A stretch of 64,000 nt of DNA from Nymphaea colorata (Eukaryota; Streptophyta; Magnoliopsida; Nymphaeales; Nymphaeaceae): assembly GCF_008831285.2 (NCBI RefSeq), contig NC_045149.1:4951500-5015499 (forward strand). The letters are read 5' to 3'. Below, in pieces: positions 1-9,285 of this stretch; within the stretch, counting starts at the first letter, position 1; every line of letters begins with the position of its first letter. The notes under the pieces were generated by a model. It saw only the letters and a list, made by a program, of their open reading frames with translations, was not told where the DNA came from and did no database searches. The position numbers were made by a program, and so were the translations under genes.

Positions 1-1356
1 GTTGAAGAGGTCGTTGGGCTTGGTGGATGGCCGGGCAAGAGTGATAAGGGTGAAACCTATGCTAGGGCTGTTAGGGGCATGTCAAAGTGGAGGGAACGAA
101 GTATGTGTGGAGAAGGTGAAAATACTATGGTAGTAGGTCTAATCTTCTTTGAAACATTGTGAGATTCAATTTACAATGGTTTATAATTGTGAATACAGCA
201 ATGTGTGAAGGGGCGCCCAAAAAATCATGTTGAACCTAATTTTTGCACATAAATCTATACAGTTAAAAGCGCAAGGCAGACTTAGGTGGCAGATCCCATG
301 AAGAGGCTTAGGCGGGGACTAGGTGGCACCTAGTTAAGGCCTAGGCAGTTCCACTTAATAGAGAAAGTGGGGAAACATGGGGAGGGGAAAAGAGAAAAAG
401 AGTAAGGAGGTTCTGAAGAGAGAGAAAGAAAAACTTTTAGGGTTCAAAACAAGAAAGAAAAACTTTTGTTTGGACTGACTCAGGCTAGCATTTAGCCTTT
501 TAGGTATTGTCTGGTGCCTTGGCAGGTGTGAGACTGGGCTCCGTATTACCTAGCCTGGCTTTCAGTTACCCAACCCATATTGGGTGCTTTATGGCTACCC
601 AGTCTTCCCTCTGTTCATCTAAGAAAAGGTTTGTCTTAGCTCTTAATATGCTAGGTTAGGTCATCAGAGGAGCTATAAGGATAAAAACATAATTTTGTGT
701 CAGAAAAACCCGACACATTTTGTCTCCCTCCTTCTCTGCTACCCTCCTTTTCTCTCCGAATAGTCTAGCCTCAAGTACAATTGCACTCACCAGCCAGGGA
801 TTTGAGGTGTGTTAACACAAATATTACATAGTGGGAGTTAAAATATCTTCAAATGCTAAAATTATTTGAAACTGGTACTTTTGATGGTCTAATTAGTGAT
901 TCAGTTTGGGATCCAATCTGTTCAATTTGAAAAAAGGTCGAAAGCACACTAATTATACAGGGTCCTGGCCAGCCTATCTGTGGGTTATGGGGTCCTGGCA
1001 AATGCTACAGGCTCATGAATGGGCCAGCCTGCCCATAGCCAGGTGTACTTGGGAGCCTAGGCACACTTTAGCTATGTGGGAAAGGAGCAAAAGAAAGAAA
1101 ATTGGTCGTATCTGACCCCTATTGTGAAAAGCACAAAATAGTACATAATTCCCACCAATCATGAATTAGTAGTTGGTTAACTTTTTTGAGGTCATATCTA
1201 TGTAAATCAAAGGCTCAAGAGTATACCAATGGAGATGTGGCGGTGTATATATGTTGGTATAAAAGAGAGGCAGTAAAACTGTTAAACTAGGGCTGATTTT
1301 AGCTGAATCTATGTTGCCAGATGAAATATCATATCTTATGTTTCTCTTTCTACAAG
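1..1356. other. No gene recognised; probably intron or upstream DNA of the first host gene
   Basis: I see no supportable exon here. The first 160 bases are open in frame 1 and rich in Gly, Glu and Arg, but I recognise no family and there is no clean splice border. Around 265-355 there is a CCTAGGC-rich stretch of the kind found in plant repeats, and 955-1070 contains several GGCCAGCCT-like words. The segment ends in a pyrimidine-rich acceptor, TTTCTCTTTCTACAAG, directly before the first exon. Confidence 0.5.
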
Positions 1357-1560
1357 TCGGAAATTCATGAAAATATGACTGCACACACTGCAATACCAAC
1401 TATATGCAAGTCGAAGAATGGCATGAAAAGTCTGAAAGAGTATGTATTTGAAAGAAGGGTGGCAGAAGATGAATGTCACACTGATCAGCTGGATGTTGAT
1501 ATTGGTGGATTTGCAAAGATTGCTGGATGCCTTGAAAAGTTGAAAAATTCAGAGAAGCAA
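1357..1560 (+). CDS. Host gene 1, exon A (C-terminal region; possibly SWI2/SNF2 remodeller-like)
   Basis: A 204-nt exon, 68 codons in phase 0, bounded by an acceptor (TTTCTACAAG) and a donor (CAA|GTGGGT). The peptide includes SEIHENMTAHTA, MKSLKEYVFERRVAEDE and GGFAKIAGCLEKL: charged, soluble, no membrane segment. I do not firmly recognise it. The overall impression, from memory only, is the region after the helicase core in plant switch2/CHR9-type (ERCC6L2-like) SNF2 proteins, which act on chromatin in DNA repair; treat that as a hint. Coding character is supported by the splice borders and by phase continuity with the next exon. Earlier exons must lie left of the window. Confidence 0.6.
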
Positions 1561-1652
1561 GTGGGTCATATTTGATAGTTTTTTTTTAATTAAATTTTCT
1601 TGCTCCTAGGATAGTTGTTCTAATTCTGTTTCTTGTAATCCTTTCTTTCCAG

Positions 1653-1747
1653 CTGGGAAGACCTCTTGAGGAGGACTTAGCAAGTTGGGGGCATCATTCC
1701 TCTTCACTGTTCCTGACGTGATTCTTCAAGCTTCAGCTGGTGAAGAG
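1653..1747 (+). CDS. Host gene 1, exon B, with an apparent one-base frameshift
   Basis: Acceptor CCTTTCTTTCCAG and donor GAAGAG|GTAACC define a 95-nt exon. Entering in phase 0 from exon A it reads LGRPLEEDLASWGHH and then meets TGA at 1719-1721. The frame that joins exon C reads VPDVILQASAGEE up to the donor, but it has a stop upstream (TGA at 1664-1666). Both halves look like real protein and the exon is one base short of a multiple of three, so one base seems to be missing near 1705. Either this allele is broken or the assembly has an indel. The donor opens the long intron that holds the Ty3 element. Confidence 0.55.
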
Positions 1748-2430
1748 GTAACCTTTGGGTTTCATTCTTTTTCCAGTTTTGCCTTTTTTTTTTCTTTTTT
1801 TCCTTGCTTTGCTTGCCAGCTTTGATAGGAATCATTCTTATCTAAATTAATGACATTCAATTCTTGTCAACCTAGTGCTGCAGGCAGTGTTTTCATTTAA
1901 TGCAGACAAAAAGTGGACTCCATAAGCTATTCTTTATCTTGCTGTCCACTTGTTGCGTTCTTTCTGACATTCTACCATAGTTGTACTTGTCATCAATTCT
2001 TGCTGTCATGCATACTTCAATTGAAGAACAAGATCAGTTGTTTCATGATGACATTAAATTAAGAACATCTATGCATTGAACACAGGATTGTTGTTGTCTA
2101 AGGGCAAAATTAGTTCACATGGTTGTTGGAAAGAATCTGAAGATGCTTTTGGTAGATGGTCAAGCCCGTTATGTTATTTGATGCTTTCTACATTACTTCA
2201 ACCACTCGATACCTAAGGGCAAACACTTGCTGTTATCTGTTTGTCTTTTGAACTGTGAACTGAGCTGCTAAAACAGGGACCAAGGGAAAGACAACATACG
2301 TTCTTTCTTTTCATTGGACTGGATACCTATCTTTTTCAAATGCCTACACAATTCAGGTATGGGAAAAGGTTGAAGGAGTTGAAGAAGCAAGAGAGGTTGA
2401 AGAGGGATAGGTGCATAAAATTTTCAATTT

Positions 2431-2452
2431 TCTCTCTCTCTCTCTCTCTCTC
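2431..2452. repeat. (CT)n microsatellite
   Basis: About eleven uninterrupted TC units inside the long intron. Confidence 0.9.
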
Positions 2453-5180
2453 ATTCTCTGGGATGGGATTCTAAATAGAGCTCGCTGCTCCTCCTTGTCC
2501 CTTTTTAAAGGTGGGACGAATGTCCCACCTTCTTTCCCATTTTTCTTTGTAACCTAATTTCTTGACTGTTTTGGGAATCTAGATTCTTATTTTGTTTAGG
2601 AAACTTAGTTCCCTAATTGTTTTTAGGAACATACGTTCCTAATTTCAATTGTGGCACCTCCTCTTTCCTTTTTCTATAGTAAGTCCTTTTTGGCAAAAAC
2701 AATTTACTGAAACATGTTTTCATCAAATAAACTATTCTTCAAGTCTTATTATCTGACCAATTTCAATTTAGATCAACTAGCATGGATGAATTCGTAAACT
2801 GCTGTAGAGAATTACGAGAGCTTTAACACATGCCAAGGAGGACAATATTGTGTAGATACTCCTTCTAATACTAGTGGCGCAAGATGGTGTACCTTGCCAT
2901 TGATGCAACAAAAAGGAAGGAAATTCATGTGAAGTTGATGTATCTTGTATTTTTCAGTCATAAGTCTTAATGTTTTCTGCAATACTGATTTGTGAACTAT
3001 TTGGAAAATGAAACATGAAGCACTATTCTTCTAGTCTTGGTAACTCCTAATTTGTGAAAAATATGGTTGGTACTATCTAGTTCAGTGGCATGTTTAGGTT
3101 TCAGCTGTGGTTTCTCTGCCCTGTGGGCTACCAGGAAGTCACATGCTGCTGTTCTGGCAGCTTCCATTTCTCACTATTGACAGCTTATTGCCATTGTGGG
3201 GGACTGGTCTTCCCTCTCATAACAGCGGCTTGTAGGCCTTGGTGGTGGCGGCATTGAAGGATTTTAGCCGCTTGGAGACCACTTGGACTCGTGAGGTGGC
3301 TGCCGGAAGCATCGCAGCAGTTTGAACTCTTGTATTGGGGTGAGCAAGACCTAATCGAGCTTAGATTGTTGAGTAATATTTGTTAGAGCATGTATAATTA
3401 TTGTTCGAACATGCTAAAGCTTACAATTGATGATTTGAGACGCATGTTAGCGATTTTGCTTTTGGGGGAAACTTAGGATTACGTTGGAAAGCGATGATTC
3501 ATGTATTTAATGATCAGTTAAGCATGATGGATTAATTTTCGAAACATTAGGGAAACATGGTAGTGATTGTGAGGTTGTGGGGAAGAGTGAGAACCGTCTT
3601 AGGGAGCACGTAGCGCATGCTTCTGTGAATGGGCGTATCTTGGCGTTATTTAGGGAAAGAGTATGTTAAGTGGGGGTATTTTTGGGAAAAACACTTTAAC
3701 CCTAAGAAAACATTTAAGAAGGTATTAAAGATGGATTGATCGAAGCATTGTGTTTTGTCGTTTGGTATCACGCAACGGCAAGAGGTTGGGAAGTGGCCTA
3801 TTGGAGAGCTTGTAGGACGACACTATCCGTCGACACCCTCTTGAGGCGATGACACGTGCCTCAATAATTTTGTTTTGTATTTGTTTGAATTGTTGAGGTA
3901 TGTAGTAGGAATCTTACCTTTTGTTTATGTCTGCAGGTTCACTGGGCACGTCCCGTCGACCTTGAATTCGAAGCTCAAGGAATTTTGAAGAGTTTTTGTG
4001 AGTGCGCCACAAGTATGGCGGCATTCCAGGCAAATTCCTGCCTAGGGCAAATGTGTGATTGTGCGCTCCTAGGATCACGGGATCGTAAGATTGTGATGTA
4101 AATTGATTGATTGTTTCGTGAATGAGTATATGTATGCTTAGATATATAACATGAACTGTTTTGAAAGGCTATTAGTAGTTTGTTTTGAAAATGACGCATT
4201 TGCATGTGCACACTAGAATTGATAACTGTTTAGGACATATGAGGCGAGGTATCGAGTTGAGTGTCTCCTCGACCCCAATTGTGCATTAGATAGCATCATA
4301 GAATGATAACTGCATAGACAGCTACGAGCCAATCGCAGATCGAGATTACTCTTTGTGGTTTGGCTAAGTTTTCAAAGATGTGATTGATGCGATAATTGAC
4401 ATGAATGTGTATTTTGTTGCATATACATTGTCGTGGGCAATAATATAAATGAATGGATTGGAGGGTAATTGTACCCATAGTGTATGACGGCTAGTTATGA
4501 CTGTTAGTGTTATGAATAGACCTCGTGTGGAGGTATTTGGAGGTGTGGGTGCACTCATGAAGTGTACCAACCTCATGAGCTAGCCAGTCAATTGTGAATA
4601 CATTCTTCTAATGATAATAATGAATGATTAAGAGATGTGAGGCCAGTGGGATGTAGCTGTGTGTTTGAGAGACATCCCGTTCTTGCCACTGGTCTCGCCT
4701 GTCGGAGCGCAGGCGGTGCAAGGCACCAGGGTACTGTTGTGTGTTGTGCTTGGAGCGTTGGGCTCCCGCCTTCCCAACCTGGGTGTTCTAGGGAAGGCTG
4801 AGTATCTCTCTTTAGACTTCACACATCCATGGATGAGTACTCTATCGCTGCAGCGGATGAAATGGATTCATACTGTTATGGGCCACCACAGGGGTTGTCT
4901 TTCGGCTGTAGGCTGCCCATGGTGTGCACGTGCCTGTGTTGCACCCACAAGAACTGTTAATTCACTAAAGTTAATGAAAATGTAATGTATATGATTGTAT
5001 GTGACTGATGTGCATGTGATTGAAATTGTGTACTGTGGCCATTGAGTGGCTTGTATGTGTCGTGCTCTGACACGACATGATGATGAATGATTTTCATAAT
5101 TGTTTTTTGATTTGAACCCTATCTAAGAGGGTTTGGTATTTTCCTAGCTTGTTGTCATACTGCGAAGGCTAAGCCTTCAA

Positions 5181-5527
5181 TTGTTTCTTTTTCAGGTTTT
5201 GGCAGATATGGGGCAGCAGGTTGAACAGATGGCTTCACTCACGTCCTACTGGAGAGGTTTTGGGATGTGTCTTTTGTAGTGCCGGCGCATCTTATTTTGG
5301 TTTTATTGACGTCTTGTTTTTGTTAGGCATCAATTATTTAGTTTGGGGCATTTTTGTTATACATAGATGTGATTTTGTATGAATTGAAATGATTATATAA
5401 ATGAAAGTTCGTCCCATTGTTTTGAATGACATGACTCCTTCATTTTTGAATTGTAGAGTAGTCGCACCTCGATGCTTTATGTTTAGAAAAAAAAAATGTT
5501 TGGGTGTCAAAAGGTCGGGGTGTGACA
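5181..5527 (+). repeat. Right part of the Ty3 5' LTR
   Basis: These 347 bases recur at 8586-8932. The copy ends GGGGTGTGACA, a typical plant gypsy LTR terminus, and is followed after a short spacer by the primer-binding site. The LTR extends further left, with no second copy in the window to mark where it begins. Confidence 0.9.
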
Positions 5528-5531
5528 GTTT

Positions 5532-5544
5532 TGGTATCAGAGCC
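5532..5544 (+). other. Primer-binding site, initiator tRNA-Met type (Ty3 element)
   Basis: TGGTATCAGAGCC begins five bases after the LTR terminus. This matches the 3' end of initiator methionine tRNA, the usual primer of plant gypsy and copia elements. It fixes the orientation as + and the LTR end at 5527. Confidence 0.93.
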
Positions 5545-5760
5545 ATGGCAAACCCCACTAATGGATGTGAGTTAAAGCCTATCTGTGAAGTCGTGTTGCC
5601 CACACACTTATTTGATTAAATTGTTATTGTAGTTTTGATTTTTCAAGTATAAGTACATAATGTGATCGATGTTTTGAACTTCGTGCTAATGCACGTTGTG
5701 ATTTGACTTGTGAGTTTGGTCTTAGACGTGATTTGACAATAAAGGTTCTTGTTTGTACAA

Positions 5761-6873
5761 ATGGAATATCAACGTAGGGGTAAGAAGCGTGCTGAGCCGT
5801 CTACAGAGGCACAAAGGGAGCCAAGTCCGGCTCATTCTGATGCACATACCCCACATGATGACAGTACCTCAGGGAAACAGAATGTCCAGACTAGTGTGGG
5901 TGCCCAAACCCCAGCGAGGCAGACTCCACCGGTGGATCAGCAAGCTATATTGCTGACGACGTTGCAAACACTGACCTCGCTAGTGCAGTCGATGGTCGGT
6001 AACCAGAGAAGCCAAGCATCTCCTACGGGAGACACTACTGCACCACCGAAGGAGAAAGCAATAACGGTGTCATTCAAGCATTTTATGTTGATGCAGCCGC
6101 CTGCCTTTACTGGAGATGGCAGTCCAGACAAGGCAGAAGAATGGATTGAAGAGATTGAACGTATCTTTGAGGTTCTGAAGGTGCCAAGAGGTGACAAAGT
6201 AAACTATGGCTCGTATATGCTTAAAGGTGATGCCAAGCGATGGTGGCAATCGACTCGAGAGATCCGGTTTGCAGACCATTAGACAATCTCTTGGAAGCAG
6301 TTTAGAGATTCGTTCTTTAGCACGTACTTCCCAGCACATGCCAGAAACAAGAAGATGCAAGAGTTTCTCGACTTGCAGCAAAATCAATTGAGCTTGGAGG
6401 AATATGTTACTAAGTATCGATACTTGGAGGTGTATTGCCCGCACCTCTACACTACAGATGAGGCCAGAGCCGACAAGTTTATATATGGGTTGCGTGATGG
6501 ACTTCGAGACAGAGTTATGTGTAGCAGACCTCGCGACTTGGACGAGGCAGTCACTATGGCAAGACGCATGGAAGAAGATTAGGCTAGGACTCAGAGGGAC
6601 CATCAGAAGAAAACTACTCAGCACACTCAGGGTGAGCGTATCCCAGTCAAGCACCAACATGCCGTAGGCAGGGTAAGGCCTTATGAAAGGCGTGATGGCA
6701 GAACATTCAGGCGAAACATGCCAAGCCGTAGTGAGACCACTCAGGGGTCAGTGGCCTCTCCGACTTCACCGAGGTGCCCCACTTGTTCTCGTGTGTACCC
6801 CGAAAAGTCGTGCTATTGGGTGACTGGGGCTTGTTTACACTGTGGGGGAATGAGACACTTCATCAAGGATTGA
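5761..6873 (+). pseudogene. Ty3 gag (capsid and zinc knuckle), broken by three stops
   Basis: The natural start is the ATG at 5761 (MEYQRRGKKR). The Retrotrans_gag core runs from about 6070 to 6580, with PAFTGDGSPDKAEEWIEEIE, the GDAKRWW motif and SLEEYVTKYRYLEVYCP. The frame stays the same throughout but is cut by TAG at 6280-6282, TAG at 6580-6582 and TGA at 6871-6873. The last stop falls exactly on the fourth ligand position of the CCHC knuckle (CLHCGGMRHFIKD followed by stop), so a nucleic-acid-binding cysteine is lost. Gag would normally form the particle that packages element RNA. Confidence 0.88.
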
Positions 6874-7263
6874 CCCTTAAAGAAAGAAAGAGAATTGAAG
6901 AAGCCTGAGGCCGGTTCTTCTAGCGCGCGACAGACGACTAGACGTGTCTATGCTACTACCGTGGAGGAGCTTCAGGCACACGACCTCGTTGAATGTACTT
7001 TACTTGTTGGTTCTCATATTGCTAGAGTGTCATTTGATGCAGGGGTGACCCATTCGTTTATTTCTAGTCGATTTGCTACTTCTCTAGAAGTGTCGGCTAG
7101 GAAGATGCCGTATGTTTTAAAAGTTGTTAGTTCTATGCATGCTCAAGAATTGTGTCGTGAGTATCTACCTGATGTGGACATGGAGATCCATCAACATCAC
7201 TTACCTGCACAGTTGGTGATCATAGGTCTCAGTGAGTTTGATGTGATTTTGGGTATGGATTGA
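6874..7263 (+). pseudogene. Ty3 aspartic protease region, broken
   Basis: Still in the gag frame. The active-site segment reads FDAGVTHSFIS, with Ala and Val replacing the usual Ser/Thr and Ala of the D-[ST]-G-A triad. The flap/second half includes [11 protein letters not shown], after which TGA at 7261-7263 interrupts the conserved GMDWL junction. Reading frame changes by one base near 7285 before reverse transcriptase. The enzyme would cleave the Gag-Pol polyprotein in an intact element. Confidence 0.8.
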
Positions 7264-7267
7264 TTAT

Positions 7268-8585
7268 ATGCGCATTATGCCAATAGATTGCAGGAAGATG
7301 CAGATACAGATGTTGACTAACGAGATGCAACTTGTGGAGTTCCATGCTCGTAAGGCCAGTCGAACTGATAAGATAATGGTGTCTGCATTGAAGGCTAAAC
7401 GATTGATAGAAAATGGAAGTGTTGCTTTCTTGGTCAATGTGTTGACCAATGAGACTAAACCGGCAAGGTTGCAGGATGTTGCAGTTGTGAGTGAGTACCC
7501 CGATGTGTTCATTGAGGAACTGTCAAGTTTGCCTCCAACGCGAGAAGTGGAATTCAAAATAGAGTTGTTGCCAGGGACAGCTCCCATTTCTAAGGCACCC
7601 TACCGTATGGCACCAGCAAAGTTAAAAGAGTTGAAGAAGCAACTGCAGGAGCTCTTAGACAAGGGCTTCATCCGACCTAGTGTGTCACCGTGGGGAGCAC
7701 CAGTGTTGTTTGTTAAGAAGAAAGATGGGACAATGCGCTTGTGTATAGATTATCGCATGTTGAATCAAGTCACCATCAAGAATAAGTATCCGCTTTCAAG
7801 AATTGAAGACTTGTTTGATCAGCTTAAGAATGCAAAGGTTTTCTCCAAGATCGATCTGAGGTCAGGGTACCATCAACTCTTGATACGGGAGGAAGATGTT
7901 TCTAAGACTGCTTTTCGAACTAGATATGAGCACTATGAATTCAGGGTCATGCCTTTTGGGTTGACCAATGCTCCCGCAGCGTTCATGGACCTCATGAATC
8001 GGGTTTTCCAAGAGTTCTTGGATCGATTTGTTATTATTTTGGTTGATGATATTTTGGTGTACTCAGAGAGTGTGACAGAGCATAGAGATCACTTGAGAAG
8101 TGTATTGGGTCTTCTGCGCAAACATCAGTTATATGTCAAGTATTCAAAATGTGAATTTTGGCTTGAGAAGGTAAACTTTCTGGGTCATGTAATATCAAAG
8201 GATGGTGTGTCCGTCGATCCGGCTAAGGTGTCAGCTGTACAGGACTGGAAGACGCGATGCAATGTAACTGAAGTTAGAAGCTTTTTGAGATTGGCAGGAT
8301 ACTATCGCAGGTTCATACAAGACTTTTCGAAAATAGCTACACCCATGACGAAACTATTGAGAAAAGAAGTGAAGTTTGTTTGGAATGAAGAGTGTGAGAA
8401 GAACTTTCAAACTCTAAAGGACAAGTTTACTACTGCCCCTATTCTGACGCTGCCATCAGGTCATTCTGGTTTTGTAGTGTACACGAATGCATCGGGAATT
8501 GCTTTTGGGTGTGTATTGATGCAACATGGCCATGTAGTGGCTTATGCATCAAGGCAGTTGGAGACACATGAGCAACACTATTCAG
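7268..8585 (+). pseudogene. Ty3 reverse transcriptase with truncated RNase H
   Basis: A long open stretch. RT motifs appear in order: [31 protein letters not shown], the conserved [13 protein letters not shown], and the catalytic box VDDILVYS with both aspartates present. The connection and RNase H begin at VEFDP-type sequence (here [11 protein letters not shown]) and reach [13 protein letters not shown], where Asn stands for the usual first catalytic Asp. Coding sequence stops after THEQHYSV and continues without a gap into LTR sequence, so the open frame ends in 15 LTR-derived codons (to 8629). Integrase is missing. Confidence 0.88.
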
Positions 8586-8932
8586 TTGTTTCTTTTTCAG
8601 GTTTTGGCAGATTCGGGGCAGCAGGTTGAGCAGATGGCTTCACTCACGTCCTACTGAGGAGGTTTTGGGATGTGTCTTTTGTAGTGCCGGCGCGTCTTAT
8701 TTTGGTTTTATTGATGTCTTGTTTTTGTTAGGCATCAATTATATAGTTTGAGGCATTTTTGTTATACATAGATGTGATTTTGTATGAATTGAAATGATTA
8801 TATAAATGAAAGTTCGCCCCATTGTTTTGAATGGCATGGCTCCTTCACTTTTGAATTGTAGAGTAGTCGCACCTCGATGCTTTATGTTTAGAAAAAAAAA
8901 ATGTTTGGGTGCCAAAAGGTGGGGGTGTAACA
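8586..8932 (+). repeat. Partial Ty3 3' LTR, fused to RNase H by deletion
   Basis: Matches 5181-5527 with about 16 substitutions. The LTR copy starts abruptly at TTGTTTCTTTTTCAGG, joined directly to RNase H codons; both parent sequences share TTG at the joint. The right end GGGTGTAACA is followed by CCTGCAG, the splice acceptor of host exon C. Confidence 0.88.
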
Positions 8933-8939
8933 CCTGCAG

Positions 8940-9071
8940 GTCACATTTGTCTTTACCAATCAAGTTGATGGAAAGCTGGTTCCAGTTGAGCCAATGGAAA
9001 GAAAGTCACCCGTTCCAGAGACCATCCTGATGAAACCTCTTAACTCTAGTTCTGCACTTTCATCACGTAAA
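8940..9071 (+). CDS. Host gene 1, exon C
   Basis: A 132-nt exon, 44 codons, phase 0 at both ends. It reads VTFVFTNQVDGKLVPVEP followed by a Ser/Pro-rich linker (MERKSPVPETILMKPL). The acceptor CCTGCAG lies only 7 nt from the end of the retrotransposon LTR, so its polypyrimidine tract and branch site must come from LTR sequence or be weak. The donor is AAA|GTTAGT. Confidence 0.65.
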
Positions 9072-9141
9072 GTTAGTGCCTCATCCCATTTGATTGAAGA
9101 TTCGAGCATCTGTAACAAATGGTGCCTTTCCTCCTTTGCAG

Positions 9142-9285
9142 AAGCTGCCAAAATTTCCTATGACAGCAAAGCACACTAATACTAGTGTAAATTCTGTAAG
9201 CAAAAAAAGCATCTCGCATAAAATCCGGCTACCTGTCAAAAGGATATCTGCTGAAATTGATGATGACGATGATGATTTTGTTTAG
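9142..9285 (+). CDS. Host gene 1, terminal exon D
   Basis: After a 70-nt intron (9072-9141; acceptor TTTCCTCCTTTGCAG) the frame reads KLPKFPMTAKHTNTS and ends in a basic stretch and an acidic tail, RLPVKRISAEIDDDDDDFV, stop at 9283-9285. Phase is 0/0 with exon C. Reading straight through the short intron instead gives an early stop at 9177-9179, so retention would change the C-terminus. The Lys/Arg plus poly-Asp tail is the sort seen in nuclear proteins, but I assign no function from it. Confidence 0.65.
   Translation, partial: KLPKFPMTAKHTNTSVNSVSKKSISHKIRLPVKRISAEIDDDDDDFV

Larger units (their letters stand above)
3300..8932 (+). mobile_element. Decayed, internally deleted Ty3/gypsy LTR retrotransposon
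   Basis: Order on the + strand: 5' LTR, primer-binding site, gag, zinc knuckle, aspartic protease, reverse transcriptase, start of RNase H, then directly a partial 3' LTR. Integrase, the end of RNase H, the polypurine tract and the left part of the 3' LTR are absent. The two LTR copies can be compared over 347 bp and differ at about 16 sites by hand count. The left edge of the 5' LTR is not resolved: no second copy of CCTGC (the five bases following the 3' LTR) stands in front of a TG at a sensible place, so 3300 is only a working limit. The coding part has four in-frame stops and at least one frameshift. It cannot move on its own. Confidence 0.85.
1748..8939 (+). other. 7.2-kb intron of host gene 1 containing a Ty3/gypsy element
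   Basis: Donor GTAACC at 1748 and acceptor CCTGCAG ending at 8939. The phase across the gap is 0/0 (GAAGAG|GTCACATTTG), which supports the join. Of the intron, roughly 1748-3300 is non-repetitive or unrecognised DNA; the rest is retrotransposon. Without the element the intron would be about 1.5 kb. The 1.55 kb left part contains a CT microsatellite and otherwise nothing I can name. Confidence 0.65.

Noticed and set aside
1-163. Open frame 1 at the window start (VEEVVGLGGWPGK...)
   Set aside because: Too short, no splice site at its end, no recognised relative. Left as a note only.
265-355. CCTAGGC-rich patch, similar words at 11940-12025
   Set aside because: Resembles a common plant repeat, but no termini, no target copy, and the two patches do not align well by eye.
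906-1115. 69-codon open frame rich in Trp and Gly, upstream of host exon A
   Set aside because: Made of repeated GGCCAGCC/GGTCCTGG words, no splice border, no family resemblance; probably chance.
4659-4985. 108-codon frame inside the Ty3 5' LTR region
   Set aside because: Lies in LTR or leader DNA before the primer-binding site, with no protein family resemblance.
8994-9179. Read-through frame ending AKISYDSKAH as the C-terminus of host gene 1
   Set aside because: A 70-nt intron with a strong pyrimidine-rich acceptor joins to a longer frame in phase 0/0, which is the better model.
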